Shown: one piece after another, positions 26,110 to 35,411 of the stretch
Numbering within the stretch: the first letter of the stretch is position 1
Layout: every line of letters starts with the position of its first letter
Assembly: GCA_022822745.1 (NCBI GenBank)
Contig: JAJEAO010000102.1
Span: forward strand, 20,927-84,926
Length of the DNA stretch: 64,000 bases
Reading direction: 5' to 3'
From: Acidobacteriota bacterium
GTDB lineage: Bacteria; Acidobacteriota; Vicinamibacteria; Marinacidobacterales; Marinacidobacteraceae
The notes under the pieces: model-generated
The model's database searches: none
Seen by the model: the letters and a program-made list of their open reading frames with translations, nothing else
What the model was told of the DNA's origin: nothing
Made by a program: the position numbers and the translations under genes

Positions 26110-27233
26110 CAGCGGCTCCCGCGCAGGGGCGCGGAGCGCAGGGCTTCGAGAGCCGCCTCGTGATCCCAGTCGGCGAGGTAGATCTGGCTTCCCGGCCCGC
26201 CGTGACGGCCCGACGTCCAGGCCAGCCCGTTCCCGTCGGGCGTCGGCACCGGGAGCCCGTCGAACCCGTCGGACGTCGTCACCCGGACCGGCTCCTTCTC
26301 TCCGGCGAGATCCACCATGTACACCTCGAAGTTGGAGAAACCGAGCTTGTTCGAGGCGAACAGGATGTACTGGAGCGAGGGGTGAACGTAGGGGGCCCAG
26401 CTCATCGCGCCGAAATCCGTGACCCGCTGCGGGTCCGAGCCGTCCGGGTTCATCGTCCAGACATCGGCGATCAGGCCGTCCTCGGAGAAACGGCGCCACA
26501 CGATCCGGGAACCATCGGGGAAGTAGAAGGGGCCTCCGTCGTAGCCAGGGACGCTGGTGAGCCGCTCCTGCCCACTCCCGTCGGCGCGCATCCGGTAGAT
26601 CTCGGCGAAATACGAGGGATCCACCTCGGCGAGTCGGGCCTCGCGTCCCTTCAGCGCCTCTTCGAACATGGGTCGGTTCGAAGTGAAGACGATCCATTCG
26701 CCGTCCGGGGAGTAGCTCGCCTCGGCGTCATAGCCGCGGGCGTCGGTGAGCCGGACCAGCTCGCCGTCCGATCGCTGCTCGACGAAGATGTCCATGGCCG
26801 GGTCGTAGTCCCACGCGTAGCGGCGCTCCCGCCCGCTCTCCCGAAACGCGATCTCCTCCTGCTGGAGCTCCAGCGAACGCGGATCGAGGTGGGTGGAAGC
26901 GAACAGGATGTCGCCGTTCTTCCCGGAGAGGAAGGCGCAGGTGGTCTTGCCGATCCCGGGCGAGACCCGCCGGATGTCTCCGGTCTCGAGGGACATCCAG
27001 TAGATCTGGAAGAACGGATTCCCGGGTTCGCGCTCCGACTGGAACACCATCTCCCGCCCGTCGGGAGAGAAGTAGCCCTCGCCGGCGCGGGCGCCCTCGA
27101 CCGTCAGCCGCCGGATGCGGTTCAGGAAGCGGGACTCGTCGTCCTGCGCGGCCGCTGGCCCGGACAGCCCCGGCAGAAGCAGGAAGGGGACGATCAGGCA
27201 GCGGCCCGCGGCGCGCCGCAACGACAGGATCAT
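26109..27233 (-). CDS. Periplasmic TolB-like PD40 beta-propeller protein
   Basis: About 374 residues from ATG 27233, which opens a signal peptide (MILSLRRAAGRCLIVPFLLL ending GPAAAQ). At least five WD40-like PD40 blades are visible, for example GYFSPDGREMVFQSER, SYSPDGEWIVFTSNRP, YFPDGSRIVWRR, SLQYILFASNK and PTPDGNGLAWTSGR. These propellers bind proteins or peptides in the periplasm. It is the first gene of the minus-strand operon continuing into the M28 peptidase, lepA, hemW and the flippase gene. The association with M28 suggests it presents or recognises substrates, which is inference. An upstream ATG at 27272 would add 13 residues before the signal. Confidence 0.85.
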   Translation of the reverse strand: MILSLRRAAGRCLIVPFLLLPGLSGPAAAQDDESRFLNRIRRLTVEGARAGEGYFSPDGREMVFQSEREPGNPFFQIYWMSLETGDIRRVSPGIGKTTCAFLSGKNGDILFASTHLDPRSLELQQEEIAFRESGRERRYAWDYDPAMDIFVEQRSDGELVRLTDARGYDAEASYSPDGEWIVFTSNRPMFEEALKGREARLAEVDPSYFAEIYRMRADGSGQERLTSVPGYDGGPFYFPDGSRIVWRRFSEDGLIADVWTMNPDGSDPQRVTDFGAMSWAPYVHPSLQYILFASNKLGFSNFEVYMVDLAGEKEPVRVTTSDGFDGLPVPTPDGNGLAWTSGRHGGPGSQIYLADWDHEAALEALRSAPLRGSR

Positions 27234-27296
27234 GAATGACGGAGGCTGCGAACCGGCCGGTCGGTAGCCCATCCATGGTACACGGGCTCGGACGCG

Positions 27297-28511
27297 TCAG
27301 CCGTGGTCCTCGTCCGCCGGGCGCTCCCGGGCCCACAGCACCGCGACCAGGGTCGCGGCGCCGAAGCCGGTGAACGCCGCCATCTGCATGGACACGGCGC
27401 CGTCGAAGGCCTGTCCCACCCAGGCGCCCAGAGGCACCGAGAGCAGCATGGAGAGCGAGGCGACCACGGCGGCTCCCAATCCGGCGATGTGGCCCAGTGG
27501 CTCCATCGCCAGCGCGTTCAGGTTCCCGAACAGGAGCCCCAGCGCGAGGAACACCGCGACCAGAGCCGCAAGGAACCAGCCGAACGGCGGCAAGCCGTCC
27601 CAGGCGGTCGCGAGCGCCCACCCGGCGCCGGAGACCAGCGTCATGCCGATGGCCGCCGCCACAGTGAGCCGAGCCATCCCGTAACGCATGACGAGACGCC
27701 CGTTCAGCAGGGAGGCGGCGCCGATGGCGAGCGAGAGCACACCGAACCAGAAAGGGAACATCGTCCCGGTTCGGTAGGCCTCCTGGAAGATCTGCTGGGC
27801 GGAGCTCAGGTAGGCGATGAACGGGGCGAAGACGAAGCCGATGGCGAGAGTGGCGCCGAGCGCAGCGCGGATGCGGAGCACCTCGAGCACGGCCCGACCG
27901 AGATCCCGCGCCCGGAGCGGTCGCTGGAGATCGGGCGAAAGCGTCTCCGGCTGCCGCGCGGCGAACCAGGCGAGGGCGACGGCGGCGATCGCGAGGAACG
28001 CCGCGAAGATCGTCCGCCAGCTTCCGAGCGCCTGAAGGCCCTGTCCCAGCGCCGGCGCCACCGTGGGAACGAGGATGAAGACCGCGAGCGCGAACGAGAC
28101 GATCCGGGCCATCCTCCGACCTCCGTACTGATCCCGCACCATCGCCAGCGTCACGATGCGAGGCGCGGCGGCCCCGAAGCCCTGGAGGATGCGCCCCCCG
28201 ATCATCAGCGGGAAGGTGGCTGCGAGGAGGCTCACCACGCAGCCCGCCATGAACAGGATCAGGCCCAGCAGGATCGCGGGCCTTCGTCCGATGCGGTCCG
28301 AGAGCGGGCCGAAAATCGCCTGTCCGACGCCCAGTCCGACGAACAGCGCGGTGATCACGAACTGCGCGTCGTTGGCGCCCGTGGCCCCCAGGTCCCGTCC
28401 GATCGCGGGCAGCGCCGGGAGCATGGCGTCGATCGAGAGCGCGACCAGCGACAGCAGCAGCGCGACCAGCGGCACGAACTCGCGCGTCGCCAGTTCCGGT
28501 GACTTTGTCAT
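27297..28511 (-). CDS. MFS multidrug exporter, Bcr/CflA type
   Basis: 404 residues with 12 hydrophobic segments. VALSIDAMLPALPAIGRDLG at the first helix and GPLSDRIGRRPAILLGL (MFS motif A) are typical of the DHA1 Bcr/CflA drug-efflux subfamily, as is RILQGFGAAAPRIVTLAMVRDQYGG. It should export small drugs or metabolites using the proton gradient. It lies 63 bases upstream of the PD40 gene start and may be transcribed with that operon or alone. On its other side begins the insertion-sequence region. Confidence 0.9.
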   Translation of the reverse strand: MTKSPELATREFVPLVALLLSLVALSIDAMLPALPAIGRDLGATGANDAQFVITALFVGLGVGQAIFGPLSDRIGRRPAILLGLILFMAGCVVSLLAATFPLMIGGRILQGFGAAAPRIVTLAMVRDQYGGRRMARIVSFALAVFILVPTVAPALGQGLQALGSWRTIFAAFLAIAAVALAWFAARQPETLSPDLQRPLRARDLGRAVLEVLRIRAALGATLAIGFVFAPFIAYLSSAQQIFQEAYRTGTMFPFWFGVLSLAIGAASLLNGRLVMRYGMARLTVAAAIGMTLVSGAGWALATAWDGLPPFGWFLAALVAVFLALGLLFGNLNALAMEPLGHIAGLGAAVVASLSMLLSVPLGAWVGQAFDGAVSMQMAAFTGFGAATLVAVLWARERPADEDHG

Positions 28512-28594
28512 CGGTCAACCATCTGGTGTGGCACCGGGCCGATGCACGCCCCCATGACCCCCTGAAGAGCCATGGTCGGAAGTGGGGGACAGCA

Positions 28595-29905
28595 TGATCA
28601 GGCGGCGGCGCGGTTTCCTTCGTCCTCAACCCTTACGCCATCCTCGAAGGTGACGCCCGTGATCAGCTGGGGCAGTTTCTCATGGCCGTTCAGACGCCGC
28701 TACTTCCGGCTCGCCGCCTTGATGAGCTTGAACACCGTCGCCAGCGCCGCCCGGTGTGACCGGCATCCCTTGCTTTGAACCGTCAGGTGGCGCACCGTCG
28801 CGAACACGCTCTCGATCGGTCAGTTATCCCGGTGGGGGCTGGTCGTCCGAACGTGCCGCCAGTGCTCCGCCGGGACCGCGTAGAACGCCAGCAGCTCGGC
28901 GCGGTCCTCCATCAGGCACGTCACCGCCGCCGGATACTTCGCCCCATACTTGGCCCGGAACCGCTTCAGCGCCGCCTTTGCCCTCGCTCGATCCGGCGAC
29001 AGCCAGACCTCCCGCAGCTCCTGCTTCTCATTCCGCTGCAACGACTTGGGCAGCTTCCCGAGCACGTTCGCCGTCTTGTGCACCCAGCAGCGCTGCCGAC
29101 CGGTCGAAGGGAAGACCTGGTCCAGCGCCTTCCAGAAGCCCAGCGCCCCGTCCAGGATGGCCAGCTGCGGCGCCTCCGCCAGACCGCGCTCCTTCAGGTC
29201 GGCCAGAAGATCCCGCCAGCTCTGCGCGCTCTCCCGGAACCCCATCTGAGAGCCGATCAGCTCCTTCCGACCTTCCGGCGTCGCCCCGATCACCACCAGA
29301 ACGCACTACCGATCCTCCTCATTACGCTCCTGAAGGTAGATCCCGTCCGCCCACATGTAGACGTAGTGACGACCATCAAGGCTCCGCCGTCTCCACTCCT
29401 CGTGCGCCCCCTCCCGACGCCCTTCCTTCAACAACCGGTAGCCGCTCGCCCGGCTGATCCCCGCCCGCGCCGCCGCCACCGCGACCGAACGCCCTCCTCG
29501 CTCCGCCATGAAGATCCTCTCCTGATGATGCGTGTTGTGTCGGCCCGGCATCGCTCTCCTCCCGATGCGGGAGGAGTTTGCCCCGTAACCACCCCGATCC
29601 CGGCAGAGGAGCCCCGGTTCCCCGCGCCTCGGCCCCGCCCGGTCGCCATCGTCGTCAACCCCCTCCACCGGACGCTCACGACTCCACCGACCGTCCCACT
29701 CCGTCTCATCCTGTTTGTCGCGCTCGTCTCATCCTGATTGACGCGCCACAACCGATCGGCCGGGAGGCGCGGGCTCTGGAACGACTCCACCAGCACGCTC
29801 TGCGCCGCCTCCACCGCGGACGGGACCAAGTCCCGCGCTCCGCGCCGCAGAATTTCGGCGAGCACGTCCTCGACGCCCCACGGGATCTCCGGTGGCGACA
29901 CCCTG
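28595..29905 (-). mobile_element. Decayed IS256-family element, interrupted by an IS21 piece
   Basis: The reverse strand encodes an IS256-type transposase in broken form. The N-terminal piece (EDVLAEILRRGARDLVPSAVEAAQS) is at about 29773-29871 and the rest at about 28595-29395. Recognisable blocks are WSLDGRHYVYMWADGIY, then after a stop GATPEGRKELIG, AILDGALGFWKALDQVF, RCWVHKTANVLGKLPK, EHWRHVRTT, and after another stop PIESVFATVRHLT. Stops interrupt the frame near 29306, 28820 and 28650. An IS21-like fragment on the same strand sits between the two pieces. The DDE set cannot be complete, so the element is dead. Confidence 0.75.
29400..29745 (-). mobile_element. IS21-like element, 5' end with istA start (left copy)
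   Basis: The reverse strand starts at about 29745 with a terminal sequence (GCGTCAATCAGGATGAGACG) that recurs near 34652 on the plus strand. About 190 bases later comes MPGRH at 29552, followed by HHQERIFMAERGG, SVAVAAARAGISRASGYRLL and KEGR, the N-terminal helix-turn-helix of IS21 IstA transposases. It then switches abruptly into IS256 coding sequence at about 29400. Only the first about 50 codons of istA remain. It is inserted within the IS256 gene, so it arrived later and was then truncated. Confidence 0.7.
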
Positions 29906-30012
29906 GGTTCCCGACTAATCTTCTTCGTGGCGCATCACTCCTTCTTGGAAGTGTGGAATCTGTTAAACTCCCACGATCCGCCACCCCTACCGTCACCTAA
30001 ATTCGCGCATAG
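29906..30012 (+). repeat. Left copy of an imperfect direct repeat of about 107 bp
   Basis: Begins GGTTCCCGACTA, contains TGGCGCATCACTCC and CTCCCAC, CGCCACCCC, and ends ATTCGCGCATAG. It aligns collinearly with 35412-35520 on the same strand, with blocks GGTTCCCGACTA, TGGCG.ATCACTCC, ACTCCCAC, GCCACCCC and ATTC.CGCATAG shared. It lies immediately outside the 5' end of the IS256 transposase remnant, so it is probably IS256-type terminal sequence. The SIR2 gene begins 40 bases further on. Confidence 0.65.
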
Positions 30013-30051
30013 ATTGACGGTGGCAAGTGCGTTTCCCGAGGATGCCGACAC

Positions 30052-33000
30052 ATGACCTTCCCTGACCAACTCCGTATGGATCACGTTACCGAAGCACTCT
30101 GGGACACTGCCGGTGCGGGCGCATCGGTCATAGTGGGCAGCGGGTTCAGCAGGAACGCCCGGCCCAAGGGGCCGAAGGGGTCGCCGATGCCCATGCTTGA
30201 GGACATCGCCGCCCGGCTTGGCCAAGAGCTTTACCCTCAAGATCCCGATCGTCGTGAGCCTCCCGAACGACTGGCTCAGGAGTACGCGGTAGAGTGCGGA
30301 GAGACCAAACTGCATCAAATCCTGCAGAGAACGATCGCCGATCTCGATTATCGTCCCGGTGCATTCCACCGGCGTCTTCTCCAAATGCCATGGCGCGACA
30401 TCTTCACCACGAACTGGGATACGCTCCTTGAACGGGCGCGAGGTCAGGTCCCCGAGCGCGCATATTCCGTCGTCCGCGCCCGAAGTGACCTTCCGCAGCA
30501 CAGTCGTCCCCGCATCGTCAAGTTGCACGGATCTCTGCCGGACCCTCCATTGATCCTCACGGAGGATTCGTATCGCACATATCCGCGCACACATGCGCCC
30601 TTCGTGAACACTGTGCAGCAAGCAATGATGACAACCTTGGTCCTTCTTCTAGGGTTTTCCGGTGACGACCCGAACTTCCTGCACTGGTCCGGTTGGGTTC
30701 GCGACAACCTTGGCGAGGCCGCTCCCAAGATCTATCTCGCCGGCTATCTAGGCATGTCGCGCTCCCGCCGTCAGATGCTCGAATCGGTACGCAACGTAAT
30801 CCCCATTGACCTCGCAAGACACCCGAGAATCGGCCGCTGGCCAGAGCCCCTACGCCATCAGTTGGCGACGGAATGGATCCTGACCTCCTTGGAATGCGGT
30901 AAGCCATATGTTCAGACCCGGTGGCCAGAGCCGCCACCGACGCCGAAGAGGATCAATCCGCTCATCGATCCCGTTGCGATGCGCCACTCGACCTGCCCGG
31001 TTGCAGAGCCCAGTATGAATCCTCCACAGGAAGAATCAATTGAGGCCGACAAGCGTAAAGTGGCTAGGGCCGTGGATGCGTGGCGGCAGAATCGCAAGTG
31101 CTATCCCGGCTGGCTCGTCTTTCCTCAAAGCAAGCGATCCACCCAGCGGAGAGCAGTTGAGCACTGGACTCCGTTTATTCTCCGTGTTCTCCCCCGCTTG
31201 GAGTGGTTGGAGCGTCTGGACGTCATTTTTGAAGTCCTCTGGCGATTTGAGAAATCGCTAGCGCGACCACCGAAGGCTTTGGAAACGGCGGCCGCTGAAG
31301 TGCTGGATGCCATCGATTGCGAGACGCGAGCGGTTGGCACCGAGGACGTGTCCGAAGCCAAGTGGACGAGGATTCGTGCCAAGTGGAGCGAGGTGGCCCT
31401 GTCTCTCCTGACGGCTGCGCGCTATCGGCTTGATGCTGACGGATTGGAGGATCGGCTGGAGCGGCTCGCACCGTGCATGAGCGATGATCTCGAGGTCGCC
31501 CAACGGATTCACCACGAGCGTTGCTTGTGGTCACTTTGGGAGCTCGACTACAAGAGACTGGAGCAACTTCTCGACCGATGGAATCCAAGCGACGTCGACC
31601 CTATGTGGAAGCTGCGCAAGAGCGCTCTTCTGAGAGACCTTGGGAGAGACCAAGAAGCGGCCACTCTGGTTGAAGAGGCAATGGTGGAGATCAGGGCGGC
31701 ACCGCGGTCGGGACAAGACTTCACTACAGTGGCTCGGGAAGGGTGGGCCCTGTGGAGTACGATTTCCTTGAACAACCTCACGGACTTTCGTGAGCGGTGG
31801 CGCCATCTCGCACCCATGCAGTGCGATGCTCCGGACGTGTGGGATCTACGGAACGCTTTGGAGCAAGGCAACAGCAACGCGAAGGCCACACCGGGCTTCG
31901 ACCTGGGTGTTCAGCGCAGTGGCGGGCGCTGGTACCGCTTCGACAGCGAAAGATTTGCTGCGGCCTATGAGAGTGTGCGGCTGACCGAGGTCGCCGGTCT
32001 CCCGAATGCTGTAGACTCGTTCGATGTCGCAGGCTCGTTGCTACGGCTGTCGGCCGAGCGTTTGGCAGCCGTCGATCCGCAACTGGCAATCCGCCTTGTT
32101 CTTCGGGCCGCATCTGGGGGCACTGACGAGTTCCTTCAGCGTGTCTTGTCGCGTGAACGCACGGCGGCGTTGCCAAGGCGGAAGGCACGACGGTTGTGCG
32201 ACGCGGTGAAGAGGTTGGCCCTTCACGCCATCAGCAGAGTTGAGGCGAACGTGCGGGGCGAGCGCATTCCATGGGCGCGGCGTGCCGGAGTTGCGCTGGA
32301 AGGATGGTCACGCCTAATTCTGCGAGTGGACCATGAAGAGGCAGAGCGAGCGCTCCAAGAGGGGCTCAAGTTGCACGCACGTTCGATGCACTTTTGGCTG
32401 CACGAGTCATTGGGCAACCTGTTGCGGCGCTCATGGGAGACCATGCGATCACGTAATGCAGAAGAAGTGGTATTGGATATCCTCGAGACCCAGATCCCGA
32501 GGGACCGCGAGATGGATGTAGTGTCCAAGCATCCGGAACCGGCCGACCTTCTCTGGGACTTGGAACGACCACCGGAGCGAACACCGGAGAACGAGACGCG
32601 TTGGGTGAGAGTGATTGGGACTCTCGTTCGGGCGGCCACACAAGGTGGCGTCACACGTGAACGTGCGTCCCGGCGGCTGGGCAGGATTGCTGACTGGGGG
32701 CTGTTGACTCCACCTGAAGTGGCTCAAGTGGCGGAGGGCTGGTGGGGTACGGATGCCCCCGGCGATGGATCTCTCCCGGTCGGGACGGGCCTGCCTGACT
32801 ATGTGTTTGTCGTCCTGCCTGAACCACGTCAGGGCATGGGGAGGCGAGCGTTCGGGCGAAAATGGTTGACCGGCGACAGTTCGCAGGCCATATTGTCCGG
32901 TATGGATGGAAGTGGTGCAGTGGGCCTTCCCGTGACTCACATGGACCCGCATCGGGCTGATGACGTTCTTCACCAAGCGGGGCACGCAGTCGCCTTTCTA

Positions 33001-33816
33001 CGCCATCACTCACAGAGTCTCGCGTTGTCGTCTTCCGAGAAGACTTTTGTTACGGGGATAGTAGATCAGTGGACGAAGACGAGCGTGCGTTTTCCGAAGG
33101 ACATACCTGACTTCTTTGTCGCGCCGGTTCGACAGTCCCTAGCGGGCGCAATTCGCGGTCTCGGGTTCCTGCTGTCCGAGGTGCGCGTACCCGCTTCGCT
33201 TGCCCAGGCGCTGAATCAGAAGGTGAAAGATCTGCACGACGCGCAATTGGACGAGAAAGGGATTCCGGCCTTCGGAATGCTGCCCGGAATCTGGAGATCC
33301 GCCCCGGAACTGCTCGACGACATCGACGTGACCATGAAGAAGGGTCTTGCGTCCGACGATGTCCGGATGGCCAATAGCGCGTTCGGTGCCTTGCGTATCT
33401 GGCTTGAACCGCGATCGGACGAATCGCCGCCTTCTCCTCTGGAGCAATGGGTGCGAGAAGTTGGGGTGGCGGTCGCCGTCAGGCGACAGGCGGCGGGGGC
33501 AGCCCTTGATGTGGCCAAATGGATTTTTGAGCAGGGCCGCACCGATCACCGGGATGTGATTCGCGATCTCGTCGTTACGGGAATGGGATACCTTCTTGAG
33601 CAATTGCGGTACGACCGGGAAACTGCGGGTACCGATGGTCTGGACATTCCGCTCACGCGATGGCGGTGCGTTCGCGTCGCGCGAGCAATCGCGGCGGAAC
33701 GCTCGGATGCGCCCGACATCGTTCGGAGATGGCTGGAACTCGGAAAGGGCGATCCCTTGCCTGAGGTGAGGCATGTAGCCACGGATTGGCGAAGCGATGG
33801 GAGAGTTGCCGAGTGA
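30052..33816 (+). CDS. Large SIR2-domain protein, candidate antiphage NAD-depleting effector
   Basis: 1254 residues. The N-terminal about 280 residues are a SIR2 domain: VIVGSGFSRNA (29-36, NAD-binding loop), IFTTNWDTLLE (N121 in the TTN motif), RIVKLHGSL (H159, catalytic histidine) and LLLGFSGDDPNFL (201-210). The remaining about 970 residues are mostly helical with no recognised enzymatic motif, and could be a sensor/oligomerisation region. This layout resembles defence-associated sirtuins (DSR-type), which cleave NAD+ on phage infection and abort growth. The link is by architecture, not proven. GC is visibly lower than in the chromosome, and insertion-sequence remnants abut it on both sides (40 bases upstream, about 10 downstream). 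No partner gene is present, suggesting a one-gene system. Confidence 0.8.
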   Translation: MTFPDQLRMDHVTEALWDTAGAGASVIVGSGFSRNARPKGPKGSPMPMLEDIAARLGQELYPQDPDRREPPERLAQEYAVECGETKLHQILQRTIADLDYRPGAFHRRLLQMPWRDIFTTNWDTLLERARGQVPERAYSVVRARSDLPQHSRPRIVKLHGSLPDPPLILTEDSYRTYPRTHAPFVNTVQQAMMTTLVLLLGFSGDDPNFLHWSGWVRDNLGEAAPKIYLAGYLGMSRSRRQMLESVRNVIPIDLARHPRIGRWPEPLRHQLATEWILTSLECGKPYVQTRWPEPPPTPKRINPLIDPVAMRHSTCPVAEPSMNPPQEESIEADKRKVARAVDAWRQNRKCYPGWLVFPQSKRSTQRRAVEHWTPFILRVLPRLEWLERLDVIFEVLWRFEKSLARPPKALETAAAEVLDAIDCETRAVGTEDVSEAKWTRIRAKWSEVALSLLTAARYRLDADGLEDRLERLAPCMSDDLEVAQRIHHERCLWSLWELDYKRLEQLLDRWNPSDVDPMWKLRKSALLRDLGRDQEAATLVEEAMVEIRAAPRSGQDFTTVAREGWALWSTISLNNLTDFRERWRHLAPMQCDAPDVWDLRNALEQGNSNAKATPGFDLGVQRSGGRWYRFDSERFAAAYESVRLTEVAGLPNAVDSFDVAGSLLRLSAERLAAVDPQLAIRLVLRAASGGTDEFLQRVLSRERTAALPRRKARRLCDAVKRLALHAISRVEANVRGERIPWARRAGVALEGWSRLILRVDHEEAERALQEGLKLHARSMHFWLHESLGNLLRRSWETMRSRNAEEVVLDILETQIPRDREMDVVSKHPEPADLLWDLERPPERTPENETRWVRVIGTLVRAATQGGVTRERASRRLGRIADWGLLTPPEVAQVAEGWWGTDAPGDGSLPVGTGLPDYVFVVLPEPRQGMGRRAFGRKWLTGDSSQAILSGMDGSGAVGLPVTHMDPHRADDVLHQAGHAVAFLRHHSQSLALSSSEKTFVTGIVDQWTKTSVRFPKDIPDFFVAPVRQSLAGAIRGLGFLLSEVRVPASLAQALNQKVKDLHDAQLDEKGIPAFGMLPGIWRSAPELLDDIDVTMKKGLASDDVRMANSAFGALRIWLEPRSDESPPSPLEQWVREVGVAVAVRRQAAGAALDVAKWIFEQGRTDHRDVIRDLVVTGMGYLLEQLRYDRETAGTDGLDIPLTRWRCVRVARAIAAERSDAPDIVRRWLELGKGDPLPEVRHVATDWRSDGRVAE

Positions 33817-33824
33817 CCGGATCC

Positions 33825-34250
33825 GTGCGCGACAAAACAGAGTGAGACGGAGTCCGACGTTCGGGGAGTCGTGAGCGTCCAGTGAAGGAGGTTCACGGCG
33901 ATGGCGACCTAGCGGGGCTGAGGCGCGGGGAACCGGGGCTCCTCCGCTGGGATCGGGGTGGCTACGGCGCAGGATCCTCCCGCATCGGAGGTGAGCGATG
34001 CCGGGCCGACACATCACCCATCATCAGGAGAGGATCTTCATGGCGGAGCGAGGAGGGCGTTCGGTCGCGGTGGCGGCGCGGGCGGGGATCAGCCGAGCGC
34101 GCGGCTACCGGTTGTTGAAGGAAGGGCGCCCGGAGGGGAGCCGCGGGGTCGGCGTCGTCTGGACCCGTTGCCGGGGATGTTCGAGTCGGAGGTGGTTCCG
34201 ATGCTGGAGGCGAGTCCGGAGATCCGGCCGCTGGCGGTGTTCCGGGGGGT
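33825..34250 (+). mobile_element. IS21-like element, 5' end with istA start (middle copy)
   Basis: It opens with GCGCGACAAAACAGAGTGAG about 10 bases after the SIR2 stop, matching the other two IS21 ends in the region. MPGRHITHHQERIFMAERGG begins at 33998, followed by SVAVAARAGISRARGYRLLKEG. After a frameshift near 34150 the frame continues RRRLDPLPGMFESEVVPMLE and IRPLAVFRGV, which is IS21 IstA residues about 50-90. The gene then ends against an ISKra4-type fragment on the other strand. Pseudogene, plus orientation, opposite to the left copy. Confidence 0.7.
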
Positions 34251-34631
34251 GGCGGGCGATGGTCTCGATGGCGGCGTTGCAGGGGAAGGAGTCGGGATCG
34301 CGGGCGGTGTTGCCGTTGGGGTCTCGGGAGTCGGCCGACCAGATGACGGCGAGCTTGGCTTCACGGGTTCTGGCGGGGCCCGGGCGCTTGCCCGGGCGGC
34401 CTTCGGTCTCGGTCTTCCGGACCGGGGCACAGGTGCCTCGAGGCCGAGATAGACGGTGTGGGCGGTCGAGGGTTCGGGTTCGACCACTTGTTCCTCGTCG
34501 AGGGCGACGCTGCGGCCGAGGGCTTTGGCGGCGCGCTCCACCTTGTTCGGAGGGATGTGGAGCCCGGCGAGTTCGCGGAGGAGTTCGCTGCTGTCGGCGA
34601 AGCTGACGCGGGCGGCACTGATGCCGGTCAT
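34250..34631 (-). mobile_element. ISKra4-type transposase fragment, frameshifted
   Basis: On the reverse strand, LLRELAGLHIPPNKVERAAKAL, then DEEQVVEPEPSTAHTVYLGL, then in a second frame VRKTETEGRPGKRPG, TREAKLAVIWSADSRD and DPDSFPCNAAIETIA match successive blocks of ISKra4-family transposases (VERAAEALG, VVEPEP, TREVKLV..WSAE.RD, Y.AAIE). At least one frameshift (near 34430) and both truncated ends make it non-functional. It separates two IS21 pieces. Confidence 0.65.
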
Positions 34632-34651
34632 GCGGAGAGCGGCGGGTGTGG

Positions 34652-35411
34652 CGCGTCAATCAGCAGGGTGAGACGAGCGCGACAAACAGGATGAGCCGGA
34701 GTCGGACGGTCGGTGGAGTCGTGAGCGGTCCGGTGGAGGGGGTTGACGACGAGGGCGACCGGGCGGGGCCGAGGCGCGGGGAACCGGGGCTCCACCGCCA
34801 GGATCGGGGTGGTTACGGCGCAATCTCCTCCCGCATCGGGAGAAGAGCGATGCCGGGCCGGCACAAGGCGACGTTCCGCTCGTTCGGGGGCGTGCCGTGG
34901 GAGCTGCTGTTCGACCAGATGAAGGCAGTGATCACGTCGGACGGGCGGCGCACGGGAGGCCGGCTGGTGGAGAACCCGGAGTTCCTGAGGTTTGCGTACC
35001 ACTGGGGCTTCCGGATCCGAGCGTGTGGTTCGTATCGAGCTCATACGAAGGGAAGGTGGAGCGGCCAATCCGGTACATTCGGGAGAGATTCTTCTATGGC
35101 CGGGACTTCGTCTCCGACGAGGATCTGAACGCCCGAGCGGGAGAGTGGCTGGCGGGGAAGGCGAACGTCTGAGTGCACGGGACGCTGAAGGAGCGGCCTG
35201 CGGACCCGTTCGAGAAGGAGCGGGGGCACCGGGGTGCTCTAGCTCGGTGGCCGCATCGGGGCGTGACGTCGCGACCCGCGCCTCGGAACCAGCGGCCGGA
35301 GCGGATCGCCGCTCAGATGGCAGACCTGAAGATGCCGGGGGCGCTGGAGGCGCTGGACGAGGTGCTGTCGGGAGTGGACGGAGGAGGCACGACGGCATCG
35401 GAGGCGATCGC
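34652..35411 (+). mobile_element. IS21-like element with internal deletion: istA C-terminus and istB start (right copy)
   Basis: It opens GCGTCAATCAGCAGGGTGAG, the same terminal motif as the left copy. MPGRH at 34850 is fused directly to the IstA integrase core (FRSFGGVPWELLFDQMKAVI, LVENPEFLRFAYHWGFRIRA), so about 100 codons are missing. A frameshift near 35045 leads to GKVERPIRYIRERFFYGRDF, and an in-frame TGA at 35170 precedes VHGTLKERPADPFEKER. From about 35298 comes the IstB N terminus (ERIAAQMADLKMPGALEALD, TTASEAIA), which is cut off at the second direct repeat. Dead element. Confidence 0.72.

Noticed and set aside
24450..27239. 929-codon plus-strand open frame across the M28 and PD40 genes
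   Set aside because: No recognisable domains, and composition typical of antisense reading; the opposite strand has clear motifs throughout.
30014..30042. Possible outward promoter (TTGACG) between the left repeat and the SIR2 gene
   Set aside because: No acceptable -10 box at 16-18 bases; too weak to list.
34105..34659. 184-codon minus-strand frame as an intact gene
   Set aside because: Only its middle part matches ISKra4 transposase, and its start matches in another frame; it is a frameshifted fragment.
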